In this document: in pieces, positions 8,409 to 15,647 of the stretch | Numbering within the stretch: position 1 is the first letter of the stretch | Layout of the letters: every line of letters starts with the position of its first letter | From: Conexibacter sp. S30A1 | GTDB lineage: Bacteria; Actinomycetota; Thermoleophilia; Solirubrobacterales; Solirubrobacteraceae | Assembly: GCF_023330665.1 (NCBI RefSeq) | Contig: NZ_CP097127.1 | Coordinates: 434,001 to 498,000, forward strand | DNA length: 64,000 bases | Direction: 5' to 3' | The notes under the pieces: model-generated | Told to the model about the DNA's origin: nothing | Seen by the model: the letters and a program-made list of their open reading frames with translations, nothing else | Database searches by the model: none | Translations under genes and position numbers: made by a program

Positions 8409-9638
8409 TTACGGGCGATTTGAGGTGCTGAGTTGCTCTGAGTTGCGCTCAGTAGCGGGCAGTTCGGGACACGTTTCGGGACACGTCGAGCCGAGCACCT
8501 GCTGCAACCGGGCCGCATCGTCGTGCGCTGGCGAGCGGTGCCAATATCGCATCGTCGTGCTGACGTGCGCGTGTCCCATGAAACCCTGCACCTTGGGCAC
8601 GTCGAACGCCTGGACCGCGAAGGTGGCGAAGCAGTGCCGTAGGTCGTGCAGGCGCACACGCGGCAGCCCAGCGCCGTCCAGCGCCGCGTAGAACCTGCGC
8701 CGCATCATGCCGTGCGACAGGTAGGTGCCCGTCTGCGAGCAGAAGACGAGGTTGTCGGGCGCCGTGAACAGCTCGCGCCGGCTCAAGCTGTCGAGCGCCG
8801 CCGCCACCTCGTCCACCAGCACCGAGGAGCGCACCTTGCCGGACTTCGGGACCTTCTCGACCCCGAACTGCGACAGGGACCGCTCGACGTGAACGCGCCG
8901 TAGGCTCCAGTCAACGTCTCGCCAGCGGAGCGCCAGCAGCTCACCGAGCCGCAGGCCCGTGAACGCGGCTGTCAGCACCAGCGCCGACTCTTCCGGGACC
9001 TTCATGCGCGAGGCGACCAGACGAACCTCGTCGGGCTCCAGCGTCTTGTAGGCGCCGCTGTCGTAGCGAACCGGGGGACGGTCCACCAGATCCGCGGACG
9101 CCGGGTTTACCTGGATCTTCCACACGCGCGCGGCCCGCTTGAAGATGCCGTTGAGCACCACCAAGTGCCGGACCACCACGCGGTTGCTCAGCCGCCGCGA
9201 GCCGTCCGGGCGCTTGAGCGCCTTCAGCTCGTCGCGGTAGCGCTCGATCTCCTGTGCCGTGATCGAGGCGATATCGCGCTCACCGAACCGGGGGAGGAGG
9301 TAGCCGTTGATAACGCCGCGGTAGTCGCCGATCGTCACGGGCTCGCGCTCGCGGTCCTGCTCGATGTAGCGCAGGAACTCTGCCGCCGCGTCCGCGAACG
9401 TCGCGCCGGACTTCTCGACGGCCAGCGTTCCGCGCCGCTCATCGGTCAGGATCTCCGCGAGCTTGTCCTCGGCCATCTTCCGCGTGTAGCACCCCGCTGG
9501 CGGCCGGCCGCGCTCCGTCCATGCCGGGCCGAGCAGCTTCTGCACCTGCCGGCCGTCCGCAAGCCGGTACTTCAGGTAGTAGACCGGCCCGCGCTGGCGC
9601 TGGCGCAGGCTGACGTGGCCCGTTACGCGTGTAGTCAT
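8409..9638 (-). CDS. int: Tyrosine recombinase integrase
   Basis: This 409-residue phage-type integrase carries out site-specific integration into tRNA-Cys. It has an N-terminal arm-binding domain, a core-binding SAM-like domain (FADAAAEFLRYIEQ..., ~80-180) and a catalytic domain with R230 (FTGLRLGE), H331-x-x-R334 (HDLRH), H356/H358 (GHAHVSTT) and the Tyr365 nucleophile (MRYWH). ATG 9638 is preceded by GGAGGA and overlaps the stop of the upstream small gene (TGATG). The extreme C-terminus (TCPETCPEL) is encoded by a tandem 12-bp repeat that looks like an integrase arm site. The gene is last in the minus-strand operon and faces attL. Confidence 0.95.
   Translation of the reverse strand: MTTRVTGHVSLRQRQRGPVYYLKYRLADGRQVQKLLGPAWTERGRPPAGCYTRKMAEDKLAEILTDERRGTLAVEKSGATFADAAAEFLRYIEQDREREPVTIGDYRGVINGYLLPRFGERDIASITAQEIERYRDELKALKRPDGSRRLSNRVVVRHLVVLNGIFKRAARVWKIQVNPASADLVDRPPVRYDSGAYKTLEPDEVRLVASRMKVPEESALVLTAAFTGLRLGELLALRWRDVDWSLRRVHVERSLSQFGVEKVPKSGKVRSSVLVDEVAAALDSLSRRELFTAPDNLVFCSQTGTYLSHGMMRRRFYAALDGAGLPRVRLHDLRHCFATFAVQAFDVPKVQGFMGHAHVSTTMRYWHRSPAHDDAARLQQVLGSTCPETCPELPATERNSEQLSTSNRP
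8463..8486. repeat. Tandem 12-bp repeat, candidate integrase arm sites (left)
   Basis: TTCGGGACACGT occurs twice in perfect tandem, about 80 bp inside attL and within the integrase 3' end. A related GGGACACG pair in the same orientation lies inside attR at 27367-27388. Confidence 0.65.
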
Positions 9639-9904
9639 CAGTCCTCCTCCGTGTAGTTCAGTGCGCGCGTCAGATCCGCCACCTGATCGTTGGCCTGCAC
9701 GCAAGCCGGACAGATCAGCCCGACGGCCGGCACGAGCTGCCAGCCGTCAGCGAGCGCCTCGAGGTAGCTCCTACGTGCGCGCAAGCATCCTGGGCACTCG
9801 TCTATCTCAAGGTGGGATTGGAGCGCGGAGACGGCCAGCAGCCGCACAGCAGCCTCTGTGAGCCCGTCCAGCGCCCGCTCGGCGAACTGCCGCTCGGTCA
9901 TCAT
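9638..9904 (-). CDS. Small zinc-ribbon-like protein of the integrated element
   Basis: An 88-residue protein with two knuckles, CPGC (~38-41) and CPAC (~66-69), spaced as in a small zinc ribbon. The N-terminal half is helical (RQFAERALDGLTEAAVRLLAVSALQSHLEID). It overlaps the sigma-factor stop upstream (ATGA) and the integrase start downstream (TGATG), so it is translated in the same operon. The H..C..C pattern after a helix recalls anti-sigma zinc proteins, but the order does not exactly match, so an anti-sigma role is only a guess from its place next to a sigma factor. Confidence 0.65.
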   Translation of the reverse strand: MMTERQFAERALDGLTEAAVRLLAVSALQSHLEIDECPGCLRARRSYLEALADGWQLVPAVGLICPACVQANDQVADLTRALNYTEED

Positions 9905-10380
9905 CCGGTCACCGCCAGCACCTTGCGCCGAACACGGCTCAAGGCGTTATCGACGCCCTTGGTGTGCCAGTCGAGGCGCTTGGCGATCGTCTCATAGGTG
10001 TGGCCGTTCACGTATCCGGCCAGCGCGTCGCTTTCGCGGGCTGAGAGCGTACTCACGCACACAAGCACCGCCCGGAGCTGCTCGCGGGCGATCACGACCG
10101 CCAGCGGGTCATCGGCGCCGCTGGCAGCGACCGCTTGTGCGTCGTCAAGCGGCACGCCCTGGCCGAGCGGCCGGTGCTTCTGCCGTGTCGCCGCGCGCAC
10201 AGCGTCAAGGACCGCACGCTTGGCAGCCAGTCGTGCGAACGGCTCCCACGGCCCAAGATCGGGATCAAAGCCGCTGCGCGCCTGCCAGATCCCGATGCGC
10301 GCCTCCTGCGCCAGATCCTGAGCCTCAAGCCCTGGCGCGTAGTAGCGGTGGGCGAGCGCCTGGCAGTAGTGCTCAAGCAT
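9901..10380 (-). CDS. Phage-type sigma-70-like factor
   Basis: A 159-residue protein with region 2-like sequence (LEHYCQALAHRYYAPGLEAQDLAQEARIGIWQA, ~3-35, then WEPFARLAAKRAVLDAVR) and region 4 HTH (LSARESDALAGYVNGHTYETIAKRLDWHTKGVDNALSRVRRK, ~113-154). It would direct host RNA polymerase to element promoters. The start ATG 10380 overlaps the upstream RHH gene stop by 8 bp. Sigma-like proteins of this size are known from actinobacterial prophages and integrative elements; its target promoters are not identified here. Confidence 0.78.
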   Translation of the reverse strand: MLEHYCQALAHRYYAPGLEAQDLAQEARIGIWQARSGFDPDLGPWEPFARLAAKRAVLDAVRAATRQKHRPLGQGVPLDDAQAVAASGADDPLAVVIAREQLRAVLVCVSTLSARESDALAGYVNGHTYETIAKRLDWHTKGVDNALSRVRRKVLAVTG

Positions 10381-10783
10381 CGCCGCGCACCTCGTCGATG
10401 ATCTGGTTCACCGTGACCGGCGCCCGCTTGCTGATGGTGGTCGTCTCGCCGCGGGCGAGCGCCAGCGCGAGCGTGCGCTCGTGCTCAGCGTCCCAGACAT
10501 CGCGCTGCTGACGTTTGAACGCCATCGCCTCGGCCGCCATGCGCTCCTCCTCAGCCCGCTTGGCTTCGAGGGTGCGATAGCGCACCAGTCTCGTCGCCTC
10601 ACGCGCGAGCATCCAGCCGATCGCCTCACGCACGACCTCCGAGCGTGTCGCCTTCGGTGAGCGGCAGTGGACAAGCAGCTCAAGCTCCTCAAGCTCGCCC
10701 TGGCTGAGGGTCACCACCACCCGGACCGGCTGGCTGGCGCGCTTGAAGCTCTGCGCGACCCTGCGTGGAACTCCTCTAGTCAT
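10373..10783 (-). CDS. Ribbon-helix-helix-like DNA-binding protein
   Basis: 136 residues. A basic N-terminus is followed by VRVVVTLSQGELEELELLVHCRSPKATRSEVVREAIGWMLA, a beta-strand plus two helices with SEVVREAI as in MetJ/CopG-type RHH proteins (~20-60). The C-terminal part is a long charged helix (RYRTLEAKRAEEERMAAEAM...). It is the first gene of the sigma-zinc-integrase operon and may be its autoregulator; that role is inferred from position only. Confidence 0.6.
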   Translation of the reverse strand: MTRGVPRRVAQSFKRASQPVRVVVTLSQGELEELELLVHCRSPKATRSEVVREAIGWMLAREATRLVRYRTLEAKRAEEERMAAEAMAFKRQQRDVWDAEHERTLALALARGETTTISKRAPVTVNQIIDEVRGDA

Positions 10784-10872
10784 TGCCTGACCCTTTCCGG
10801 GCAGGCCCTATGCGACGCGAACGCCTGCGGTAGGCTGCGTGCGCGCGCGGAAGGCCCGACCTTCCTCGCGTA

Positions 10873-10904
10873 GGCCCCGGTGGTGCGTCAACACTGCCGG
10901 GGCC
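10873..10904. promoter_or_regulatory. GC-rich hairpin
   Basis: Perfect 8-bp stem GGCCCCGG/CCGGGGCC with a 16-nt loop, 90 bp upstream of the RHH gene. It has no T-run on either side, so it is a possible operator or weak bidirectional terminator. Confidence 0.45.
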
Positions 10905-11059
10905 ACTATGTTTGACGCCGCAGACGCTACAACGCGCGATAACCCACGTCAAGAGCGCAATTTGCAGGGCTTTCCGCCGCAAACCGGGGTTTGTGGGCAC
11001 ACTGTGGACACGCTTTGACCAACGCATGTGCAACGGTTGACTATGCCGCCAAGGGGCGC

Positions 11060-11066
11060 TCTTGGG
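11060..11066. repeat. Target-site duplication, transposon copy 1 (left)
   Basis: TCTTGGG, repeated at 15628-15634 directly after the other transposon end. Confidence 0.85.
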
Positions 11067-11367
11067 TGTTGAGCGCCGTTGATTTTCGGGACGGTGATGC
11101 TTTTGTTCGGCGGCATCGGGGGGTGGGGTACGAAAGAAGAAGTAAGTCCGGGGTGGGGTCCCGGGCTGACGGCTGATCGGCTCGCAATGAAGGGCGGTCA
11201 GGGTCGTGGGCTTGCGGTTGCTTGTCGCGCGTTTGTGACCGCTTCGCTTTCGCTTTTGATCGCTCGCCATGAGGTGCTCAGGTTTCTGAGTGACCGGTCT
11301 GGTGGCGCGGCCGGGTGCTCGGCGAGCGATTCGACCCACTCGCGCGTGGCGGTAGGCAGCCGGCCGG

Positions 11368-12639
11368 TTATGTCCCGCTGCTGCTGGCGGCCCAGAGCTG
11401 GGCGGGTCGTCCGCCGGTCGGGATCTGGGTGCTGTGGACGCGGTGGGCGGCGTGCAGGGCTTGGAGGGCGTGGTCGATCTGCCCGGCGGGCTGGTTGTGG
11501 TTGAGGGTCTGGCTGATTTGGCTGCGGGTCAGTCCGCCGGGATGGTTTGTGAGGATGGTGTGGATCTGTTCGGCGAGTGGCTGACCGGTCGCACCGGTGA
11601 GCGCCCATGCTGCGGACCGGGTGGCGTAGTCCTGGAGCGCGAGTGCGGCGCTCAGGTGCGGGCTGCCGATCTGGGTTTTGCCGTCAGCGAGGGCGTAGAG
11701 AAGCGCGAGGCGGATGACGTGCGCTTCGGCGCGGGCGGTGATCTGGCCGATAATCCCGGCCTGTGGCTGGGCGAGTGTGCGGTAGGCGTGATGCCACATC
11801 TCCCGGGCGTCGGGATCAAGCTTGATCTGGCCGGCTGTGCGTGCTTGGCGTAGCGCCGTGGCGAGCAGGCGATCAAGGCCGGTGCCGGCGAGGGGGTCAG
11901 GTTCGCCGCCTTCTGGGAGCAGGCGCTGGCGGCGGCAGCAGACGATCAGGATCCGGTTCAGATACCCGTTGGAGAGCTCTGCCTGGGTTATGTGGCGGCG
12001 CAACTCGTGTTGGGTGATGTGACCGATTAGCGTGATGTGCGCGGTGCTGGCGCGCGCCGGCGCGGTGCGGGTCAGGATCGCCAGTGGCCGTCCATCCCAC
12101 GCTGAGCGCAGAGTTGGTGAGAGTGTCGAGATCTCACGGCTTGCGGCCTTCAATACTGACGCGAATTCTGGTTCGATCACCAGCAGCCGCTGATCAGGGT
12201 GACCGGGATCCTGGCCGGCTGGGTCACGGACCGCCCAGATCAACCCCTCGCCACTGGATAGGCCGGTGAGAATCCGTGAGTCGATCGACGTGTCGACACT
12301 GACCAGAAGCCGACGGACATGATCCCAAGATGACCCCTTTCTCGCCTTCGCGCTGTCACCGACCAGCAGCATGAACTCGTTGGTGTGATGGCGGGTCGCT
12401 TCGACTTGGAACCACGCGCCACGACCGATGGCGGTACCGAACCCGACCAGCAGCTGGGTGAGGATCGCGACCGGGTCAGCCTCGGTGTGCGGGGCGACGC
12501 GGCCCACGATCTCGCCGAGCAGCTCGTGGTAGACGGCGGGTGCTGGTGCTTGCGGCCAGCCTGGCGGTGCTGGCAGCAGCCCGCTGTTTGTAGGCTGATC
12601 CTCCGGTGGCGGGTCAAGCAGCGACAGGGTGGCGGTCAT
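11368..12639 (-). CDS. DUF3987-like transposon protein, copy 1
   Basis: 423 residues, identical in translation to the copy at 45927-47198. The N-terminal two thirds look like a DUF3987-type primase-helicase-associated ATPase: MLLVGDSAKARKGSSWDHV (an atypical P-loop, ~92-110), LSSGEGLIWAVRD (~125-137), LLVIEPEFASVL (Walker B-like) and LIGHITQHELRRHI. The C-terminus has a winged-helix-like part (GGLTRSQISQTLNHNQPAGQIDHALQAL). The start overlaps the TniB-like stop by 4 bp (ATGA), so it is translationally coupled to the transposition genes rather than free cargo. DUF3987 proteins usually occur in phages and plasmids; a role in target capture or replication at the insertion site is inference. Confidence 0.75.
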   Translation of the reverse strand: MTATLSLLDPPPEDQPTNSGLLPAPPGWPQAPAPAVYHELLGEIVGRVAPHTEADPVAILTQLLVGFGTAIGRGAWFQVEATRHHTNEFMLLVGDSAKARKGSSWDHVRRLLVSVDTSIDSRILTGLSSGEGLIWAVRDPAGQDPGHPDQRLLVIEPEFASVLKAASREISTLSPTLRSAWDGRPLAILTRTAPARASTAHITLIGHITQHELRRHITQAELSNGYLNRILIVCCRRQRLLPEGGEPDPLAGTGLDRLLATALRQARTAGQIKLDPDAREMWHHAYRTLAQPQAGIIGQITARAEAHVIRLALLYALADGKTQIGSPHLSAALALQDYATRSAAWALTGATGQPLAEQIHTILTNHPGGLTRSQISQTLNHNQPAGQIDHALQALHAAHRVHSTQIPTGGRPAQLWAASSSGT

Positions 12640-13451
12640 TCGGCTGAGACCTCTGTGACGGCGACCCGTGCCGAGCTCTCATCCACGATCGCCTTGTTTG
12701 CCGCGAACGCGGCAACCAGCGCCGCGACAGCGAGGTTGTTGATCAACCTCGGCAGACCACGGGACGTGGTGTGGATCAGGCTGATCGCATCATCGGAGAA
12801 CAGGGTGTCCGAGCGGCCCGCGAGCGCCAAATGATGCTGCACATAGCTTCGGGTCTCTTTCAGGTCGAGGCCGTTGATCGTGTAACGCACCGCGATCCTC
12901 TGGTCCAGCGCGGTGAACGTGCCGTTGCGCAGCCGACGCCGAAGTGTGGGTTGGCCGAGCAAAAGCAAACAGAACGGGGCGGTCTGGTCCATCCCCATGT
13001 TTGACAAACACCGGATCCCCTCCAGGCTCTCCGCGTCAAGCAAATGGGCTTCATCAATGATGATCACGACATGCTTGCCACGCTCCGCGCTCTCGGCGGC
13101 GAGCATCTCTTGGGCTTGGGGGATCAGAGCGGCGTGATGGAACCTAGGGGTGGCGCCCAGGGTGTTGATGATCAGCCCGTAGATACCGCGCAACCCGACG
13201 CCGGGGGTTCCGAGATAAAGCACCGTGTGCCTTGAGGCATCAAGGCTCGCCACAGCGGCGCGGGCAGCAACAGTTTTGCCGGCGCCGCACTCCCCGCTGA
13301 TCACACCGATCGCCTGCTCACTGATGCACCACGCCATCCGGGCGACCGCCTCAGCATGCGAGCCATGGGCATGCAACATTCCCGGTGCCAGATCCTTCCC
13401 GAACGGCATGCGTGTGAACCCGTAATGGGCGCGCAACCTGTCAATACTCAC
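12636..13451 (-). CDS. TniB/ExeA-type AAA+ ATPase, copy 1
   Basis: 271 residues, identical to the copy at 45115-45930. Begins MSIDRLRAHYGFTRMPFGKD as in ExeA/TniB proteins. Walker A GECGAGKT (53-60), Walker B VVIIIDEAH (128-136), sensor LLLLGQPTLRRRL and arginine-containing RLINNLAVAAL in the lid. By analogy with TnsC/TniB it should load on target DNA and activate the DDE transposase encoded just upstream. GTG start with an AGGAGGG site, 3 bp after the transposase stop. Confidence 0.85.
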   Translation of the reverse strand: MSIDRLRAHYGFTRMPFGKDLAPGMLHAHGSHAEAVARMAWCISEQAIGVISGECGAGKTVAARAAVASLDASRHTVLYLGTPGVGLRGIYGLIINTLGATPRFHHAALIPQAQEMLAAESAERGKHVVIIIDEAHLLDAESLEGIRCLSNMGMDQTAPFCLLLLGQPTLRRRLRNGTFTALDQRIAVRYTINGLDLKETRSYVQHHLALAGRSDTLFSDDAISLIHTTSRGLPRLINNLAVAALVAAFAANKAIVDESSARVAVTEVSAE

Positions 13452-13454
13452 TGC

Positions 13455-14822
13455 TCATCCCTCCTGCTTTTGGTTGATGTCACGATCCTTCTCGCCGTCG
13501 CCGTCGCCGTTGTTTGTGAGGCTGGCGTAGTCGATCCGCTGACCACCCAGCTCAGCGTCGCGCTGCTCAGCCAGCAGCTTCAGGTAGTCGATCCCTGTGC
13601 CGGCCGGTGGTGGCGGCAGCTCCCGCTGGGCTTGTGGGTGGGTGCGGCGGCCGATCACCAAAGGTGTGGCGGTCCCCATCGGGCGATGCTGGTAGCGAAC
13701 CTCGATCATCGTGAGATCGAACGGGTCGAACACCAACTCGACCTTGCAGCCGGCGAGCGCGGCGTTGACCTCGTATTGGTTGGCGTAAAGCGACACGGTC
13801 GCGGTCTTCGTGACCGTCCGTTCCTGACTCCACAGAAACGCTTCGCGCAACAGCGCCGGGGTCGGCAACTGGGGTGCGCCCGCCGCATCAAACCGGGCCA
13901 GCGGGGCTTGCTTGGTCTCTGAGTGCACCCGGCGGTGATAAACGACCTCCACCCACGCGGAGAACCGACGGTTCAGCTCCGCCAGCTCGATGCCATCATC
14001 GATCTCCACCAGGAACTGGTCGCGCACGGTCCGGAAGAAGCGTTCGATTTTCCCTTTCGTTGTCGCCGCCCTCGGGCTTGCGTGAATCAGCCTCACACCA
14101 AGCACCGCACACGCACGAAATAGCTGTGAGGACACGAACGCCGAGCCGCGGTCAACCAAAATCTGGCCGGGCACCCCACGGCTCATCAACCCGGCACGGA
14201 GCGCGGCCTCGAGGCGGAACACATCCTCACCGGTCCCCCACCGCCACCCGGTCAGCAGGCGAGAGTGATCGTCGATAAACGCGACGAGCACCGCCCGCGC
14301 GGCGGTGCCGGCGAGCCTGGGGCCATGTAACCCGTCCCCAGTCCACAGCTCATTCCGGGCAGCGGCTTCGAACCGGCCATAAACCTTCCCTGCAGTGTGA
14401 CCATCACCCCTGACGTTCAACCCGGCACGAGCCAGATGCGTCTGCAATGTCCGCAACCCCGGCACGTCCTCACCGTCCTTGACGCTGGCGAGCATGATCT
14501 GCCTGACCTGCGCGGCGGTTCGCTCCGGCCGCTCACGTTTCAAAGCGAACGCCAGCTCCAATGTCTCGGCCGGTGTCCTGACCGGGACGACCCGCCGCCG
14601 GGGAAGCAAAGCCTCGAACCCGCCGCGGCGATAAGCACGAATCCACTCATCCAGAGTGCCGCGCGCGACCCTGACGAGCTGCCCATCAGGCCCGACATGC
14701 TCACGCCCAGCCAGTGACCGAACGAGCCGGCCACGCTCAGCTTTCGACAACCCCTCATCGGCGGCGTCACGAATCAGGGTGTAACGAAACAGGCCGATCT
14801 CCCGGCGACGATCCTCATTCAC
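13455..14822 (-). CDS. DDE transposase with Mu-type C-terminal domain (TniA-like), copy 1
   Basis: 455 residues, identical to the copy at 43744-45111. N-terminal HTH region (~1-100), integrase catalytic core with D163 (WTGDGLHG), D224 (ILVDRGSAF) and E260 (KGKIERFFR), and a C-terminal beta-barrel Mu-transposase-like part (TVSLYANQYEVNAALAGCKVELVF, ~355-378). It cuts and joins the TGT...ACA ends. It is the second gene of the four-gene unit and starts 51 bp after the zinc/HTH gene. Confidence 0.9.
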   Translation of the reverse strand: MNEDRRREIGLFRYTLIRDAADEGLSKAERGRLVRSLAGREHVGPDGQLVRVARGTLDEWIRAYRRGGFEALLPRRRVVPVRTPAETLELAFALKRERPERTAAQVRQIMLASVKDGEDVPGLRTLQTHLARAGLNVRGDGHTAGKVYGRFEAAARNELWTGDGLHGPRLAGTAARAVLVAFIDDHSRLLTGWRWGTGEDVFRLEAALRAGLMSRGVPGQILVDRGSAFVSSQLFRACAVLGVRLIHASPRAATTKGKIERFFRTVRDQFLVEIDDGIELAELNRRFSAWVEVVYHRRVHSETKQAPLARFDAAGAPQLPTPALLREAFLWSQERTVTKTATVSLYANQYEVNAALAGCKVELVFDPFDLTMIEVRYQHRPMGTATPLVIGRRTHPQAQRELPPPPAGTGIDYLKLLAEQRDAELGGQRIDYASLTNNGDGDGEKDRDINQKQEG

Positions 14823-14873
14823 CTCGTTGCTCTCCCGCGCTCTCGTTCATCCGAAGCGCAGGAGCGTCTCAGC

Positions 14874-15458
14874 TCACGCCGCCCACGGGAAGGCGGGAGC
14901 TCGTGTTGCCAACAGCACCCCGCCAGACAACCTGGACACAACCGGCCACGGATCCACCGGACCGAACCTCAAAACCCACGCCCTGGCCGTGACTGCGATC
15001 GCTTCCAACGCGTCCGCGACCACGCTCCCAGCCGGCATGATCGGCCCGAGCTCCGGGTCCAGCACGATCGCGCACCGCGTGAAATGCTCCCGAATCACAT
15101 CCGCCCGCGCAGCGAACCGGCTCAACCAGCCCCGGACCGTGTCCGCCGGCAACCCCAACCACCCAGCGATCCGGCGATACCCCTGCCCAGCAACGCTCGC
15201 CTCAACCGCCGCGCCGATCACAGCCACCTCGTCCCGACGACGCAACAACCCGATATCAGGCAACAGCACATGGGTCCCCAGACACCCCCGGCACCTGGCC
15301 CGCCTGGGCACCAGCCGCCGGTCAGCACCCCGACAGCGCAACACCCGCTCCCGGCCATGACCCCACGGCCCCAACACCGCCCGGCATAACGGACACAACA
15401 ACCCGCCAGCCAACAACTCAGCCTCGACCACGGCAGGCTCTGCACATACGATCAACAT
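14874..15458 (-). CDS. Zinc-ribbon/HTH protein (DUF6431-like), copy 1
   Basis: 194 residues from ATG 15458, identical to the copy at 43108-43692. N-terminal zinc knuckles CPLC and CRGC bracket a basic segment; then VIGAAVEASVAGQGYRRIAGWLGLPADTVRGWLSRF is an HTH. ATG 15458 follows a GGAGG site by 9 nt; a longer frame from 15506 would start inside a hairpin and is less likely. Zinc knuckle plus HTH is the general architecture of TniQ/TnsD target selectors, so a target-choice role is possible but not shown. Confidence 0.7.
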   Translation of the reverse strand: MLIVCAEPAVVEAELLAGGLLCPLCRAVLGPWGHGRERVLRCRGADRRLVPRRARCRGCLGTHVLLPDIGLLRRRDEVAVIGAAVEASVAGQGYRRIAGWLGLPADTVRGWLSRFAARADVIREHFTRCAIVLDPELGPIMPAGSVVADALEAIAVTARAWVLRFGPVDPWPVVSRLSGGVLLATRAPAFPWAA

Positions 15459-15482
15459 CGGGGTGCCACCTCCGGCATCCAA

Positions 15483-15524
15483 GAGAGCCCTCCCGGCAAC
15501 CGCCAAGCTGACGGGAGGGCTCTC
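15483..15524. promoter_or_regulatory. 13-bp-stem hairpin at transposon gene-start end, copy 1
   Basis: Mirror of the hairpin at 43042-43083 in copy 2; it lies between the terminal repeat and the first gene of the transposon and may block incoming transcripts. Confidence 0.6.
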
Positions 15525-15627
15525 GCGCGTTCACAAACGCGCCAAGCCTGCCACCATCGCAGCAAACATGCCGCCGATGAACGGCGCCACCCACACCGCG
15601 CGTGCCGGATTCAAACGGCGCTCAACA

Positions 15628-15634
15628 TCTTGGG
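15628..15634. repeat. Target-site duplication, transposon copy 1 (right)
   Basis: TCTTGGG directly after the terminal ACA of copy 1; matches 11060-11066. Confidence 0.85.
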
Positions 15635-15647
15635 ACCGTCTGGACAC

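Larger units (their letters stand above)
10784..11066. other. Intergenic region between RHH operon and transposon copy 1
   Basis: 283 bp of element DNA. It holds the promoter region of the RHH-sigma-integrase operon, a strong hairpin (10873-10904) and a degenerate gggcacac/tggacacg pair near 10998-11016 that resembles the putative arm sites. It originally joined the tape-measure region before the transposon inserted. Confidence 0.5.
11067..15627 (-). mobile_element. Four-gene TniA/TniB-type transposon, copy 1
   Basis: A 4561-bp element with ends 5'-TGTTGAGCGCCGTT on both sides (TGT...ACA type). It is flanked by a perfect 7-bp target duplication TCTTGGG (11060-11066, 15628-15634). It contains, on the minus strand, a DUF6431-like zinc/HTH protein, a DDE transposase, a TniB/ExeA-like ATPase and a DUF3987-like protein. 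It matches copy 2 (42939-47499) in length and in every translation compared. It inserted 20 bp past the tape measure stop codon in the integrated element. Confidence 0.9.

Noticed and set aside
8341..8413. Possible second tRNA-Cys gene at the left end of the integrated element
   Set aside because: Only the 3' 44 bp match tRNA-Cys; the sequence beyond the anticodon loop does not fold into an acceptor and D-arm. It is attL.
11079..15360. Plus-strand open frames within transposon copy 1 and minus-strand ones within copy 2
   Set aside because: They mirror each other exactly as expected for shadows of the real genes and have no domain features.
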